Source: Rhizobium albus (GTDB lineage Bacteria > Pseudomonadota > Alphaproteobacteria > Rhizobiales > Rhizobiaceae). Taken from it: 64,000 nucleotides of DNA. Location: positions 703,076 to 767,075 of the forward strand of contig BSNO01000004.1 in assembly GCA_030160035.1 (NCBI GenBank). Reading direction: 5' to 3'. Shown piece by piece: positions 7,332 to 17,294 of this stretch (its first letter is position 1; every line of letters starts with the position of its first letter). A program made the position numbers and the translations under genes. The notes under the pieces are model-generated. The model worked only from the letters and a program-made list of their open reading frames with translations, was not told the origin of the DNA and searched no databases.

Positions 7332-9749
7332 TTGGACAGCAACGAGAATTCCGAACAGGCCTCGTTCCAGAACGTCGTTCTCGAACGCGATCAGCTGGCA
7401 GCGATGTTCGAGCAGGCGCCGACTTTCATGGCGCTTCTGAGCGGCCCGGAGCACCGGTTCGAACTTGCCAATCCGAGCTACAGGAAGATCGTCGGCGGCC
7501 GTGACGTGCTGGGCAAGACGGTTGCCGAAGCGCTTCCCGATGCCGTGGAGCAAGGCTTCCTCAAGCTGCTCGACGACGTCTACCAGAGCGGCAAGCCGTT
7601 TCGGGCCGACGGGATCAAATACGCCGTGCAGCCCGTGCCGGGCGGGCCGATCAACGAGTGCTACGTCGATTTCGTCTATCAACCCTTGCGCGGCAGGGAC
7701 GGGCAGATCACAGGCATCTTCGTCGAAGGTGCCGATGTCACCGATCGGACGATCGGCACCGAGCTGCTGCGCGAGAGCGAAGCCCGCTACCGCATGCTGT
7801 TCGACGCCATCGACCAGGGCTTCTGCATCATCGAATTTCTGGATGGTCCGCACGGCCCGGCCAGCGATTACGTTCACATCGAAGCGAATGAAGCCTATGC
7901 CCGCCATGCCGGCATTCCGAACGTCGTCGGTCAGAAGCTGCGGGAGATGGTTCCCGCCGAGGCCGATGACTGGGTTGCGCGCTATGGCGAAGTGCTGCGC
8001 ACTGGACAGCAGATCCGCTTCGAACAGATGTTGATCGCGACCGGCCGGCATCTGGAGCTTGCCGCCGTTCGGGTCGAGCCGCCGAGCCGCCGCCAGGTGG
8101 CCGTGCTGTTTCAGGACGTTACGGCCCGCAAACAGGCTGAAAAGGCGCTTCGCGACAGCGAGGAACAGTTCCGCGTCTTTGCCCAGACGGTGCCGAACCA
8201 TGTCTGGGCGGCCAGACCCGATGGCCTGCTCTACTGGTTCAACAACCGCGTCTCCGAATATGCGGGCGCTTCGAGCACAGATCTGGAAGGTGTGGAGTGG
8301 ACGAAGATCGTTCACCCCGACGATCTCAAGAAAGCTGCCGCCGCCTGGGAGCGCGCTTTGACGACAGGAGCCGTCTACGAGACAGAGTTCCGCATTCGCC
8401 GTCACGATGGAGTGTATCGCTGGTTCCTGGTCCGCGCCGAGCCCGTGAGGGACGAGGACGGCGCGATCGTCAACTGGATCGGCACCAACACCGACATCGA
8501 GCACAGCCGCGCTCAGGCCGCCGAACTGGCCAATCTGAACGCGACTCTGGAGCAGCAGGTCCAGCAACGCACTGGGGAACTGATGGCGGCGGAAGAGGCG
8601 CTGCGCCAGTCCCAGAAGATGGAAGCGGTTGGCCAGCTGACCGGTGGGATTGCGCACGACTTCAACAATCTGCTCGCGGGCATCACGGGCAGCCTGGAGC
8701 TGGCCGAACGGCGTATCGCGCAGGGTCGCGTCGACGAGGCTGGCCGCTATCTCGGCGCGGCGCAGGGCGCGGCAAAGCGGGCGACTGCGCTGACCCATCG
8801 TCTCCTGGCATTTTCCCGCCGCCAAACGCTCGATCCGAAGGCGACCGACGTCAACCGTCTGGTCGTCGGCATGGACGACATGATTCGCCGCACCATGGGA
8901 CCGCAGATCGCCGTGGAAGTGGTGGCAGCCGCTGGCCTCTGGGCCACGCTCGTGGACCCGAACCAGCTCGAAAACGCGCTTCTCAATCTCTGCATCAATG
9001 CGCGTGACGCGATGCCGGATGGCGGCAAGCTGACGATCGAGACCGCCAATCGCTGGATGGACGAGCGCGCCGCTCGGGAACGGGAGATCCCGCCGGGTCA
9101 GTACATTTCCATGTGCGTGTCGGACAACGGCGCCGGCATGCCGCCGGAGGTCGTCGCCAAGGCATTCGATCCATTCTTCACGACCAAACCCATAGGCCAG
9201 GGCACCGGGCTCGGCCTGTCGATGATCTACGGCTTCACGCGCCAGTCCGGCGGGCAGACGCGGATCTATTCGGAAGTCGGGCAAGGCACGATGGTGTGCC
9301 TCTATCTGCCGCGCCATCTGGGCGATGTCGTAGAGCAGGGCGTTCAGGCCGAGCCGAGTGCGCCCGCGCTCGAAGCGGCGGGACAAACGGTTCTCGTCGT
9401 CGATGACGAACCCCTTATCCGGCTTCTGGTCGTCGAGGTGCTGGAGGAGTTGGGCTTCACAGCGATCGAGGCGGGCGATGGTCCGTCGGGCCTCAAGATT
9501 CTGCAGTCCGATGCGAGGCTCGATCTCCTCATTACGGATGTCGGCCTTCCCGGAGGCATGAACGGCCGGCAGATGGCCGATGCAGCACGCGAAACGCGAC
9601 CCGATCTGAAGGTATTGTTCATTACCGGCTACGCCGAGAATGCGGTCGTTGGCCATGGCCATTTGGAACATGGCATGCACGTGATGACCAAGCCATTCGC
9701 GCTCGAGCAGCTGACGGAACGCATCAAGGCCCTTATCGAGCCGAGCTGA
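7332..9749 (+). CDS. PAS-domain hybrid sensor histidine kinase with C-terminal receiver
   Basis: An 805-residue soluble kinase. Order: three PAS-type domains (about 25-150, 155-270 and 280-400), a short coiled coil, HisKA with phospho-acceptor H442 in '[11 protein letters not shown]', HATPase_c with N-box '[14 protein letters not shown]' and G-boxes 'DNGAGMP' and 'GTGLGLSM', then a receiver at about 684-800 with D736 in 'ITDVGLPGG' and lysine in 'MTKPF'. No transmembrane helix, so it senses a cytoplasmic signal. The frame opens at TTG 7332 and no better start is visible. It lies directly upstream of cpdR, whose phosphorylation comes from the CckA-ChpT relay in studied species; this kinase has the same modular order as CckA but is not obviously CckA itself. 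Confidence 0.9.
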   Translation: MDSNENSEQASFQNVVLERDQLAAMFEQAPTFMALLSGPEHRFELANPSYRKIVGGRDVLGKTVAEALPDAVEQGFLKLLDDVYQSGKPFRADGIKYAVQPVPGGPINECYVDFVYQPLRGRDGQITGIFVEGADVTDRTIGTELLRESEARYRMLFDAIDQGFCIIEFLDGPHGPASDYVHIEANEAYARHAGIPNVVGQKLREMVPAEADDWVARYGEVLRTGQQIRFEQMLIATGRHLELAAVRVEPPSRRQVAVLFQDVTARKQAEKALRDSEEQFRVFAQTVPNHVWAARPDGLLYWFNNRVSEYAGASSTDLEGVEWTKIVHPDDLKKAAAAWERALTTGAVYETEFRIRRHDGVYRWFLVRAEPVRDEDGAIVNWIGTNTDIEHSRAQAAELANLNATLEQQVQQRTGELMAAEEALRQSQKMEAVGQLTGGIAHDFNNLLAGITGSLELAERRIAQGRVDEAGRYLGAAQGAAKRATALTHRLLAFSRRQTLDPKATDVNRLVVGMDDMIRRTMGPQIAVEVVAAAGLWATLVDPNQLENALLNLCINARDAMPDGGKLTIETANRWMDERAAREREIPPGQYISMCVSDNGAGMPPEVVAKAFDPFFTTKPIGQGTGLGLSMIYGFTRQSGGQTRIYSEVGQGTMVCLYLPRHLGDVVEQGVQAEPSAPALEAAGQTVLVVDDEPLIRLLVVEVLEELGFTAIEAGDGPSGLKILQSDARLDLLITDVGLPGGMNGRQMADAARETRPDLKVLFITGYAENAVVGHGHLEHGMHVMTKPFALEQLTERIKALIEPS

Positions 9750-9796
9750 AACGCCGCTTCATTTCGGCACTCAACCAGGTTTCCGGCGTGCTCTCT

Positions 9797-9834
9797 TTAC
9801 GCAAAGCAAACCAATCAATGGTTTGTTGGCGTAA
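9797..9834. promoter_or_regulatory. Two-step dyad upstream of cpdR
   Basis: Perfect nested inverted repeat: outer TTACGC/GCGTAA and inner CAAACCA/TGGTTTG around a 5-base ATCAA loop. It lies 47 bp after the hybrid kinase stop and about 60 bp before the cpdR start. There is no following T-run, so it is a poor rho-independent terminator; an operator or mRNA leader element is possible. Confidence 0.6.
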
Positions 9835-9895
9835 GGGCTGGGCAGAGAAACCCGCGGCGACCGATTGCGGTGCGCTGACGAAAGCGGAGACGGCA

Positions 9896-10258
9896 ATGGC
9901 GAAAATTCTGATCGCGGAAGACGAGACTGCGCTCCGCTCGTTCGTGGCACGAGCCTTGAAGCTCGACGGTCACCAGGTCGAGGAAGTCGGTGACGGCGCC
10001 GAAGGCATCGACAGGCTGGGTGGTGGCGAGCGCTACGATTTGCTTCTGTCGGATATCCGCATGCCGGCGATGGATGGCATCGAGCTGGCGCACCAAGCGT
10101 CCGCCATGCACCCGACCATGAAGATCCTGCTCATGACCGGCTATGCCGAGCAGCGCGAACGTGCGGACAACCTCGCCGCCATCATCGTGGATGTCGTTTC
10201 CAAGCCCTTCAGCCTGCCGGAAATTCGCGCCGCCGTAAGCCGGGCGCTCGCCGCCTGA
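9896..10258 (+). CDS. cpdR: Single-domain response regulator CpdR
   Basis: The 120-residue protein is a lone receiver domain: acidic pair in 'ILIAEDETALRSFV', phospho-acceptor D53 in 'LLLSDIRMPAMDGIELA', T/S in 'LLMTGYAEQRERA' and lysine in 'VVSKPFSLPEIR', ending 'RALAA'. This closely matches rhizobial and Caulobacter CpdR, which when unphosphorylated recruits ClpXP to the pole to degrade cell-cycle factors including CtrA. The ATG at 9896 is chosen because the conserved N-terminus begins there; an upstream extension in frame from 9788 is not conserved-looking and crosses the dyad. The next gene is convergent, with 26 bp between stops. Confidence 0.9.
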   Translation: MAKILIAEDETALRSFVARALKLDGHQVEEVGDGAEGIDRLGGGERYDLLLSDIRMPAMDGIELAHQASAMHPTMKILLMTGYAEQRERADNLAAIIVDVVSKPFSLPEIRAAVSRALAA

Positions 10259-10284
10259 GACCCGATGCGCGAGGCGGCATCGCC

Positions 10285-12891
10285 TCAGCGGATCTCCAGC
10301 AGCCGTTCCAAATATTGCCGTTCCAGCTGCGGGCTCAGCGCATTGCCGAGCCTGTTGCGGATCGCTTCCAGGATCTCCCGCGCCCGCTGGATGTCGATCT
10401 CGTCCGGCACGCGCACCGTGTCGCCGAAATCCGGCCCTTCGGTAGAGCGCGGCCGCCCAAGCGGATCGGTATCCGACCGGCGCATCTGGTTCTGGCCCTG
10501 GCCTTCGCCCTGACCCTCGCCTTGGCCCATCTGCTGCATCATCTGGTTCATCATGTCCTGAGCGCCTTGGCGCAGCGCTTCAAGCGCGCGGCCCTGTTCG
10601 CCGACGGCCTGTTCGCCGCGCCCGTCACCGAGCGAGCGTGAGGCATCGCCCATGGCCTCGCCCGCTTGGCCGAACCCTTCGCTCGGCTCCATGCCCATGC
10701 CCTCCAGGCTCTCCTGCAACTCACCCAGTTGTTGCTGGAGCGCCTCCTGCTGCGCGCGCAATTGGCGCAGCGCCTCCTGCAGCTGCTCGGGCGTCATCTC
10801 CGAAAGTCCGTTCTCGCCCTGCTGACCCTCCTGCGGCGCCTGATTGCCCTGCTGCTGATCCTGCTGGCCGGGATTGAACGGATCGAGGCTCTGCTGCATG
10901 CGCTCGGCGAGCTCCTGATCGAGCCGGAAGGTCTCGTTCATCAGCTCCTGCTGCTCGCGCATCAATTCGCCGAGCTCATCCATCTGGCGGCGCATCTCGC
11001 CATTGCCCTGCTGCTGTTGCTGCTGCCGGCCGGCCTGAAGGTTGTTCATCATGCGCTGCAGTTCGGACAGCATTTGCTGCGCTTCTTCCGTCGCGCCCTG
11101 CCGAGCGAGATTCTCGATCTGGTCGAGCATGGCGTTAAGGTCTTCCTGGCGAAGCAGGTTCTGCATCGCGTTTTCGGGAAGCTGCATGGCCTGATCGGAA
11201 TTCTGCAGTTCCTGAGCGAGCGCTTGCAGGTACTCCTGCATCGCCTCGCGCAGCTCGTCCATCAGCGCCTGTATCTCCTCGTCCGTCGCACCGTTCTCCA
11301 ATGCCTCGGCAAGCTCGCGCTGGGCGTCCCTCAGGCGTCTCTCGGCAAGCGACAGGTCGCCGTCCTCGATGCCCAGCGCCACTTCCCAGAGATAATCGGC
11401 GGCATCGCGCAGCATGTCGTCGTTGTAGGCCTGCTCGATGCGCGAGCGCGCCGATTGCAGAAGCAGGAAATGGGAGAGGTTCGGGATGGTCTCTTCCGGT
11501 GCGATCATCAGCGCATCGCTCAGCGTCAGCACCTCGGCGACGGCGTTGGCATCGAGCGCGAGGATCTGTCGCTGTTCGACCAGTGCGCGGGCGAGAGGCT
11601 CGGAGAAGCTGCGTTCCGGCAACCGCATGCGGTGCGGCTCCGATCGGCCCTCCTGGCCGCTGGCATCGACGGCGACGAGCGTCACGTCGACGAGCGTGCC
11701 TGACCATGGATGCTGCGTGAGATCGTGACTTGCACGTCCCCGCTGCTCCAGCCCCTGGCGACGCGACAGGTTCAAGCGGTACTCGGGTGCCTCGTAGAGC
11801 GGGCGAGCGCCCTCCGCGGGATCGACCGGCGCGATATCGGCGAAAGCGCGGACGACCCCGTAATCGTCGGAAGCAGTGAAGGCAATTTCCAGCGCACCGT
11901 TGACGGCACGGCGAGGATCTTCAGCGAAAGTGATTTGCGGTGCCTGGTCCGGCTCGACCGCAAGCCGCCACGCGCGGTCGCCGTCGCGCGCGCCGGAAAC
12001 AACCAGCGTTCCGCTGCGCATCGCATCCATGCGGTAGCCGCGCGCATCGCCACTCGATGCGGCTGCAGGCCTCTGCGCTGCGGACGAGGGCGCGTCGTTT
12101 GCCTCGGTCGGTGCCAGCATCACCGCGCTTTCGGCCTGTTCCGCTGCGAAGCTGACGATCTCCCCGCCGGCGCCGCCGCTGATCCGGACAACCACTTCGC
12201 TGCGCTCCGGCAGGGTGATGACCGCACCTTCGCCCAGCTGCGCCGTGCTGAGGAAAATCGGCGGACGGCCCGTATAGGCCGGCGGCGTGATCCACGCGTC
12301 GATGCGCGCCGGGGGCGCATTGCTGACCGCATGGGAAACGAACGCATCCGACAGCGTGCCGGCGCGGTTGGACGAAGAAAACGCAAATGCCGTGAAGAGC
12401 AGAAGCACGACCAGCGCCCGCATTCCGTAGGGATCGCGGCGTGGCGTATCGGGATTGGGCAGGCCGACCGAAAGCTTGTCGAGCTTTGCGCTCATGCGCC
12501 GCTGGTGTTCTTCCCAAAGCGCGCGGGCAAGCGGATTGTCGCGCTCGAGCGTATCGCTTTGAACGCGCACCGCCTGGTGCGCGATCGCATTGCGTTCCTC
12601 AAGCCGGGCGTCGGCCTCGCCCGTCGATGGAAGTCGGAAACGGGTGAGCAGGTAGAGCGACGCAAGCGCGGCCAGCCCCAGGACAACAAGCGTCGCGATG
12701 CGGACCAAGTCGGGCACGGCGCGAAAATAGCCGAACCATGACAGCGCAACGTAGATCGCGGCGATCCCGGCAAGCGGAAGGACTGCGATCCAGAGGCGCT
12801 CCAGCGCGATGACGAGCTTCGTCGTGGCCCGCTTGCGCGAAAGCTTGGCGGCCAGTGCCGCCGCCGTTTCCGCCAAGGTAGAAATCGCCAT
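10285..12891 (-). CDS. TIGR02302/DUF4175 family membrane protein
   Basis: 868 residues. N-terminal membrane helices lie near residues 33-52, 62-82 and 155-175, followed by a long extracytoplasmic region and a strongly charged, Gln-rich, coiled-coil C-terminal third ('AGRQQQQQQGNGEMRRQMDE', then many QQ, MNQMMQQM and GQGEGQG stretches). This is the TIGR02302 (DUF4175) family found beside lysA in Rhizobiales. Its function is not established; the architecture suggests a structural or scaffolding envelope protein. It lies downstream of and on the same strand as the diguanylate cyclase and lysA genes, and convergent with cpdR. No catalytic motif is apparent. Confidence 0.85.
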   Translation of the reverse strand: MAISTLAETAAALAAKLSRKRATTKLVIALERLWIAVLPLAGIAAIYVALSWFGYFRAVPDLVRIATLVVLGLAALASLYLLTRFRLPSTGEADARLEERNAIAHQAVRVQSDTLERDNPLARALWEEHQRRMSAKLDKLSVGLPNPDTPRRDPYGMRALVVLLLFTAFAFSSSNRAGTLSDAFVSHAVSNAPPARIDAWITPPAYTGRPPIFLSTAQLGEGAVITLPERSEVVVRISGGAGGEIVSFAAEQAESAVMLAPTEANDAPSSAAQRPAAASSGDARGYRMDAMRSGTLVVSGARDGDRAWRLAVEPDQAPQITFAEDPRRAVNGALEIAFTASDDYGVVRAFADIAPVDPAEGARPLYEAPEYRLNLSRRQGLEQRGRASHDLTQHPWSGTLVDVTLVAVDASGQEGRSEPHRMRLPERSFSEPLARALVEQRQILALDANAVAEVLTLSDALMIAPEETIPNLSHFLLLQSARSRIEQAYNDDMLRDAADYLWEVALGIEDGDLSLAERRLRDAQRELAEALENGATDEEIQALMDELREAMQEYLQALAQELQNSDQAMQLPENAMQNLLRQEDLNAMLDQIENLARQGATEEAQQMLSELQRMMNNLQAGRQQQQQQGNGEMRRQMDELGELMREQQELMNETFRLDQELAERMQQSLDPFNPGQQDQQQGNQAPQEGQQGENGLSEMTPEQLQEALRQLRAQQEALQQQLGELQESLEGMGMEPSEGFGQAGEAMGDASRSLGDGRGEQAVGEQGRALEALRQGAQDMMNQMMQQMGQGEGQGEGQGQNQMRRSDTDPLGRPRSTEGPDFGDTVRVPDEIDIQRAREILEAIRNRLGNALSPQLERQYLERLLEIR

Positions 12892-12978
12892 TCACCGCTG
12901 CTCCAGGTTCAAGACGAGGATAGCGGAAAATGTGGCTTTGGCGAGGGCACCCACCGGATTGTGATGGGGAGCAAATCC

Positions 12979-14094
12979 TCAGGCGGCTTTGACGATGGCC
13001 GCGCTCTTCACCCGATTGCGACCGGCGGTTTTCGCCAAATAGAGCGCCTTGTCTGCGGCATCGAACAGATCACGAAATTCGGTCATTGACTCGTCGACGC
13101 ATGACGCACCGGCGCTGACGGTGACTTTGATCTGGATCCCTCCCAACAAGAAGATTGCCTCCTCGATGGCGATCCGAACCCTTTCGGCAGTCGATAGCGC
13201 AGCTTCCAGCGAGGCGTGCGGCATGAGCACGGCGATTTCCTCACCGCCGAAGCGGCAGACGGTGTCGTGAACACGCACATGCGTTCCGATGATATCGCTG
13301 ACTTCGGCCAGCACCTTGTCGCCCGCTGCATGACCCCAAATATCGTTGACCTTCTTGAAGTGGTCGATATCGATCATGACGAGCGCAAGTTGCTTGCCTT
13401 CGCTTCTGGCAACGTGGAAGGCGCGCGTGGAGAGATCGTCGAAGCCACGCCGGTTCTGCAGTCCGGTCAGTGCATCGGTGCGCAAATCCCGTCGTGCTCG
13501 CACTGTTGCCTCATGACGCTGCAGCTCGCCGGCAAGAAGGTGACCAAAAGCCAGCACGCCGCAAAAAGTCGCCGCTGCGAGCGGCAAGCCTGCATTCAGA
13601 AACACAGTGAGTGCGAGATCCGAGGGCATCAGCAGAATGGCTATCGGCATCAGTGATGCCACGAGGGCGATTTCCGTCAGTCGCCGCATGCTGGGCGCGG
13701 TTGTTGTCAGACCGCGCCATTCAGCGACCGCGATCGTCGAGACCAAGACCCAAACAATTCCGCAGAGCCCCGCGGTAGCTCCAATGCCACCCGTCTCGAG
13801 CCGATGAAAAGCGGCGATCGATGCGGTAGTCAGGGCGCCGGGCCATCCCGCAAACACCGCAGAAAGGGCAACGAAGACTGCCCGACCGTCGACGACGACG
13901 CCTTCCGTCAGCATGATGGGGCTCGACATCGCCAGATGAACGCCTGCCCCAAACAGAAGGCCGAGAACGAGGTTCCGGGCCATCCCGGCGCGTGTGCGTC
14001 TCAGCACCGAGCCATATGCCAACACCACAAGGGCAACCAATCCGGCATTGTGGAAAAACGCGAGCGCAATGACGCCGAGATCGACTTGAAGCAA
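12979..14094 (-). CDS. Membrane diguanylate cyclase (5TMR-LYT sensor and GGDEF domain)
   Basis: A 371-residue protein with about six N-terminal hydrophobic helices resembling the 5TM receptors of the LytS-YhcK type ('[20 protein letters not shown]', 'GGIGATAG') and a C-terminal GGDEF domain. The active site reads GGEEI at 283-287, an accepted catalytic variant. RVHD at 274-277, five residues upstream, is the product-inhibition I-site. It should make cyclic di-GMP from two GTP in response to a membrane or envelope signal. Translation appears to start at TTG 14094, preceded by an AAGGGG ribosome binding site that is buried in a hairpin (14100-14121), so expression may be translationally gated. 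Confidence 0.9.
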   Translation of the reverse strand: MLQVDLGVIALAFFHNAGLVALVVLAYGSVLRRTRAGMARNLVLGLLFGAGVHLAMSSPIMLTEGVVVDGRAVFVALSAVFAGWPGALTTASIAAFHRLETGGIGATAGLCGIVWVLVSTIAVAEWRGLTTTAPSMRRLTEIALVASLMPIAILLMPSDLALTVFLNAGLPLAAATFCGVLAFGHLLAGELQRHEATVRARRDLRTDALTGLQNRRGFDDLSTRAFHVARSEGKQLALVMIDIDHFKKVNDIWGHAAGDKVLAEVSDIIGTHVRVHDTVCRFGGEEIAVLMPHASLEAALSTAERVRIAIEEAIFLLGGIQIKVTVSAGASCVDESMTEFRDLFDAADKALYLAKTAGRNRVKSAAIVKAA

Positions 14095-14099
14095 CGCGG

Positions 14100-14121
14100 A
14101 ACCCCTTAATAATTAGGGGTT
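14100..14121 (-). promoter_or_regulatory. Hairpin sequestering the ribosome binding site of the diguanylate cyclase
   Basis: On the minus strand AACCCCT (14121-14115) pairs perfectly with AGGGGTT (14106-14100) around an AT-only 8-base loop. The right arm contains the Shine-Dalgarno AAGGGG, 7 bases before the TTG start. A 7-bp stem with an A/U loop is the geometry of a simple RNA thermometer or translational switch. Confidence 0.55.
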
Positions 14122-14148
14122 TATCGCCCGAAAAACCTTAAATTTGGT

Positions 14149-15432
14149 CTAACCAGCTTCGATCTCGTTGACCCAGTCCGGCACGCTGTCCAGGCCGAGA
14201 AGATCGTCGAAGCTCGGGCGCGGGCGCACGACGTGGAACCGGTCGCCTTTGACGAGCACCTCCGGCACTAGGAGACGTGAATTGTAGGTACCCGATTGTA
14301 CCGCGCCATAGGCACCTGCAGAGCCGATGGCGATGAGGTCGCCGGCTTGAAGAACCGGAATGGTCCGGTCGCGGGCCATGAAGTCGCCGCTCTCGCACAC
14401 AGGCCCCACGATATCCGCCTTGATGCGCGGTGCCCCGGCTGGGGTTTCCTTCACCGTCCGGATTTCGTGCCATGCCTCATAGAGTGTCGGACGGATCAGG
14501 TCGTTCATGGCGACGTCGGCGATCACGAAAATCTTGCTGCCGGTTTCCTTCACGTAGAGCACTTCGGAAACGAGAATGCCCGCATTGCCGGCGATCATGC
14601 GGCCGGGCTCGAAGATCACTTGGCAACCGAGATCGCGCACATGCGCCTTGACCGTTTCGGCATAGTCGCGCGGTTCCGGCGGCGGCTGGTTGTCGTCGCG
14701 GTAGGGAATGCCGAGGCCACCGCCGAGATCGACGTGGTGGATGGTATGCCCGTCGGCACGCAGTGTTTCGACCAGTTCGCGCAGCAGACGAAACGCGTCG
14801 TCATAGGGCTGCAGATCGGTGATCTGGCTGCCGATATGCATGTCGATGCCGGTCACGCGGATGCCGGGCAGCGTGGCGGCATGGGCATAGACCCGACGCG
14901 CATCCTGCCAGGAGATGCCGAACTTGTCGTCCTTCTTGCCGGTCGAGATCTTGGCATGGGTGCGTGCATCGACATCCGGGTTGATGCGGAAGGAGACCGG
15001 TGCAGTCGTTCCGGCAGCGAGCGCCCGGCTGTTCACGACCTCCAGTTCGGGTTCGGATTCAATGTTGAAGCAGTGGATGCCGGACGCGAGCGCAAAGTCG
15101 ATCTCGCGCTTGGTCTTGCCGACGCCCGAAAACATGATCTTAGAAGGCGGGATGCCGGCTGCCAGCGCGCGCCGCAACTCGCCCTCGGAGACCACGTCGA
15201 CGCCGGAACCGAGCTTGGCGAGCGTCGCCAGAACCGCCTGGTTCGAATTGGCCTTCATCGCATAGCAGACGAGCGCGTCGATGTCGGAAAAGGCGTCGGC
15301 GAAGACCTGATAGTGGCGCGTCAGCGTTGCCGTGGAATAGCAATAGAAGGGTGTGCCGACGGCCTTGGCGATCTCCGCCACGTCGACGTCTTCGGCGTGG
15401 AGCGCGCCGTTCAGGTAACGGAAATGGTTCAA
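14149..15432 (-). CDS. lysA: Diaminopimelate decarboxylase
   Basis: The 427-residue protein is a fold-III PLP enzyme. K60 in 'YAMKANSNQ' should form the Schiff base; 'HIGSQITDLQPY' and 'VDLGGGLGIPY' bind PLP phosphate, 'EPGRMIAGNAG' follows, and 'CESGDFMARDR' supplies the catalytic cysteine of the partner subunit. It converts meso-diaminopimelate to L-lysine in the last step of lysine synthesis. It follows the LptM-like lipoprotein gene by 11 bp and argH lies further upstream, forming the argH-lptM-lysA arrangement seen across Rhizobiales. The ATG at 15432 gives the expected family length. Confidence 0.95.
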   Translation of the reverse strand: MNHFRYLNGALHAEDVDVAEIAKAVGTPFYCYSTATLTRHYQVFADAFSDIDALVCYAMKANSNQAVLATLAKLGSGVDVVSEGELRRALAAGIPPSKIMFSGVGKTKREIDFALASGIHCFNIESEPELEVVNSRALAAGTTAPVSFRINPDVDARTHAKISTGKKDDKFGISWQDARRVYAHAATLPGIRVTGIDMHIGSQITDLQPYDDAFRLLRELVETLRADGHTIHHVDLGGGLGIPYRDDNQPPPEPRDYAETVKAHVRDLGCQVIFEPGRMIAGNAGILVSEVLYVKETGSKIFVIADVAMNDLIRPTLYEAWHEIRTVKETPAGAPRIKADIVGPVCESGDFMARDRTIPVLQAGDLIAIGSAGAYGAVQSGTYNSRLLVPEVLVKGDRFHVVRPRPSFDDLLGLDSVPDWVNEIEAG

Positions 15433-15443
15433 GAGGCTTGGCC

Positions 15444-15713
15444 TTAATCGAGCAGCGGATCGAGGAAGAAGCGGCGGTTGGGTTCGGCGGGTGGAATGTC
15501 AGCCGAGCTGTTGCGCGAGCCGCCGATCACGCCCGACAGGCGATTGGCATCCGCATCGGGCTGCTGAACCTCTGCCTGCGCCTGCGGCGCACCGGAAAGC
15601 GCTGGCCGGTCAAGCGGCGCCTTGCGACCGCAGGCTGTCAGCGCAAGGCCTGCCGCCACTGTGATGATGAGAAGGCGCGCTGTCGCGTTGGCGGTCGTTT
15701 TCTGGCCGGTCAT
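15444..15713 (-). CDS. Small LptM-like lipoprotein
   Basis: An 89-residue protein with a signal peptide and lipobox L-T-A-C (C28). Immediately after the cysteine comes 'GRKAPLDRP', matching the CGxKGPLxxP signature of the LptM (YifL) family, which in E. coli assists oxidative maturation of the LptD-LptE lipopolysaccharide translocon. The rest is Pro/Ala/Gln-rich and probably disordered, ending 'RRFFLDPLLD'. It is placed directly upstream of lysA, as yifL-like genes often are. Whether it performs the LptM role here is inferred from the motif and location only. Confidence 0.85.
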   Translation of the reverse strand: MTGQKTTANATARLLIITVAAGLALTACGRKAPLDRPALSGAPQAQAEVQQPDADANRLSGVIGGSRNSSADIPPAEPNRRFFLDPLLD

Positions 15714-15805
15714 CGTCTCTTGTCTCCGGATGATGCCGCGTCTTTTAGCCGATGCCGTGCGTCATGTGCAATGCGAGCAGAACGCACGCCTTTGTGTGTT
15801 GGGAT

Positions 15806-15857
15806 GTCGCGTTCCCGAACGATGAACCGGCATCCACTTCAGCTGGCAACGCTCTAG
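15806..15857 (-). repeat. Dispersed palindromic repeat, family B, copy 5 (reverse orientation)
   Basis: Reverse-complement copy of the 50-base element at 559-608, with several substitutions in the stems. It overlaps the argH stop codon (15854-15856), so the last codon of argH is effectively supplied at the repeat edge (CTAGAG). Confidence 0.7.
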
Positions 15858-17257
15858 AGCCGTTCGCGCCACCAGGCGATCTGGCTGCGCACCTGATCGG
15901 GCGCCGTTCCGCCAAACGATTTGCGGCTGGCGACCGAGGCTTCGACGTAGAGCACGTTGAAGACATCGTCGGTGATCGACGCATGGATCGCCTGCAGCGC
16001 GTCGAGCGGCAGATCCGAAAGCGTGCAGCCCTTCTCATCCGCGAGCGCGACTGCGCGTCCCGTGACATGGTGCGCTTCGCGGAAGGGCAGGCCGGCTTCG
16101 CGCACCAGCCAGTCGGCAAGGTCCGTGGCGGTGGAATGGCCCGAGCCGGCCGCCGCGCGCATCGATTGCGCGTCGACCTTGAGGTCGCGGATCATGCCCG
16201 TCATGGCGGCGATGCTGAGCTCCAGGCTTTCGGCTGCGTCGAACACCTGCTCCTTGTCTTCCTGCATGTCCTTGGAATAGGCGAGTGGCAGACCCTTCAT
16301 CACCGTCAGCAGCGCGATCAGCGAGCCATTGATACGGCCGGTCTTTGCACGCACCAGTTCGGCTGCATCCGGGTTCTTCTTCTGCGGCATGATAGACGAG
16401 CCGGTGGAAAACGCATCCGACAGCGTCACGAAATGGAACTGCGGCGTCGACCAGATGACGATCTCTTCTGCCAGCCGCGACAGATGCGTGGCAGCGATCG
16501 AAGCGGTCGTCAGGAACTCCAGCGCGAAGTCACGGTCCGACACCGTGTCGATGGAATTGCGGGTCGGCTCGCGGAAATTCAGCGCAGCGGCGGTCTGATG
16601 GCGATCGATCGGATAGCCCGTGCCGGCAAGTGCGGCGGCACCGAGCGGCGATTCGTCGAGCCGTTCGATCGCATCGCGGACCCGTGAACGGTCGCGGCCG
16701 AACATTTCCACATAGGCCATGAGATGGTGGCCGAATGTCACGGGCTGGGCCGATTGAAGATGGGTGAAGCCCGGCATGACGGTTTCGGCATGCTCACCGG
16801 CGCGCTCGAGAAATGCCTCGATCAGGCCTGTCAGCGCCGTATCCGTGCGCTGCAGTTCTTCCTTCACCCACAGCCGGAAATCCAGCGCAACCTGGTCGTT
16901 GCGCGATCGGGCGGTGTGCAGGCGGCCCGCTGCAGGACCGATGAGATCGGCGAGCCGCGCCTCGATGTTCATGTGAATATCTTCCAGCCGGCGGGAGAAC
17001 TGGAACTGCCCCTGCTCGATCTCGCCAAGGATCGTTTTCAGGCCCTGCGCGATCTTGTCGCGATCCTCAGACGAAATAATGCCCTTATCTGAGAGCATCG
17101 CCGCATGGGCAAGCGAGCCGGCGATATCCTGACGGTACAGCTTGCGGTCGAAGTCGATGGAAGCATTGATTTCTTCCATGATCGCAGCCGGACCGGACGC
17201 GAAACGCCCACCCCACATCTGGTTCGACGATTTGCCTTCGGCAGTGTTGTCCGACAT
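15854..17257 (-). CDS. argH: Argininosuccinate lyase
   Basis: The 467-residue protein belongs to the fumarase/aspartase superfamily: '[10 protein letters not shown]' near the N-terminus, '[17 protein letters not shown]', '[19 protein letters not shown]' and the signature loop '[18 protein letters not shown]' holding the catalytic serine. It splits argininosuccinate to arginine and fumarate, the final step of arginine synthesis. ATG 17257 is chosen because the conserved '[19 protein letters not shown]' begins there; the frame is open further but would overlap divergent tlpA, whose start is only 37 bp away. The 3' end runs into a family B repeat. Confidence 0.95.
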   Translation of the reverse strand: MSDNTAEGKSSNQMWGGRFASGPAAIMEEINASIDFDRKLYRQDIAGSLAHAAMLSDKGIISSEDRDKIAQGLKTILGEIEQGQFQFSRRLEDIHMNIEARLADLIGPAAGRLHTARSRNDQVALDFRLWVKEELQRTDTALTGLIEAFLERAGEHAETVMPGFTHLQSAQPVTFGHHLMAYVEMFGRDRSRVRDAIERLDESPLGAAALAGTGYPIDRHQTAAALNFREPTRNSIDTVSDRDFALEFLTTASIAATHLSRLAEEIVIWSTPQFHFVTLSDAFSTGSSIMPQKKNPDAAELVRAKTGRINGSLIALLTVMKGLPLAYSKDMQEDKEQVFDAAESLELSIAAMTGMIRDLKVDAQSMRAAAGSGHSTATDLADWLVREAGLPFREAHHVTGRAVALADEKGCTLSDLPLDALQAIHASITDDVFNVLYVEASVASRKSFGGTAPDQVRSQIAWWRERL

Positions 17258-17294
17258 GTTGAGCCCAACGGTCTGATTGAGAGGGATCGCGAGA

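Noticed and set aside
7272..9680. An 802-codon open frame on the minus strand
   Set aside because: Antisense to the hybrid kinase; no recognisable motif.
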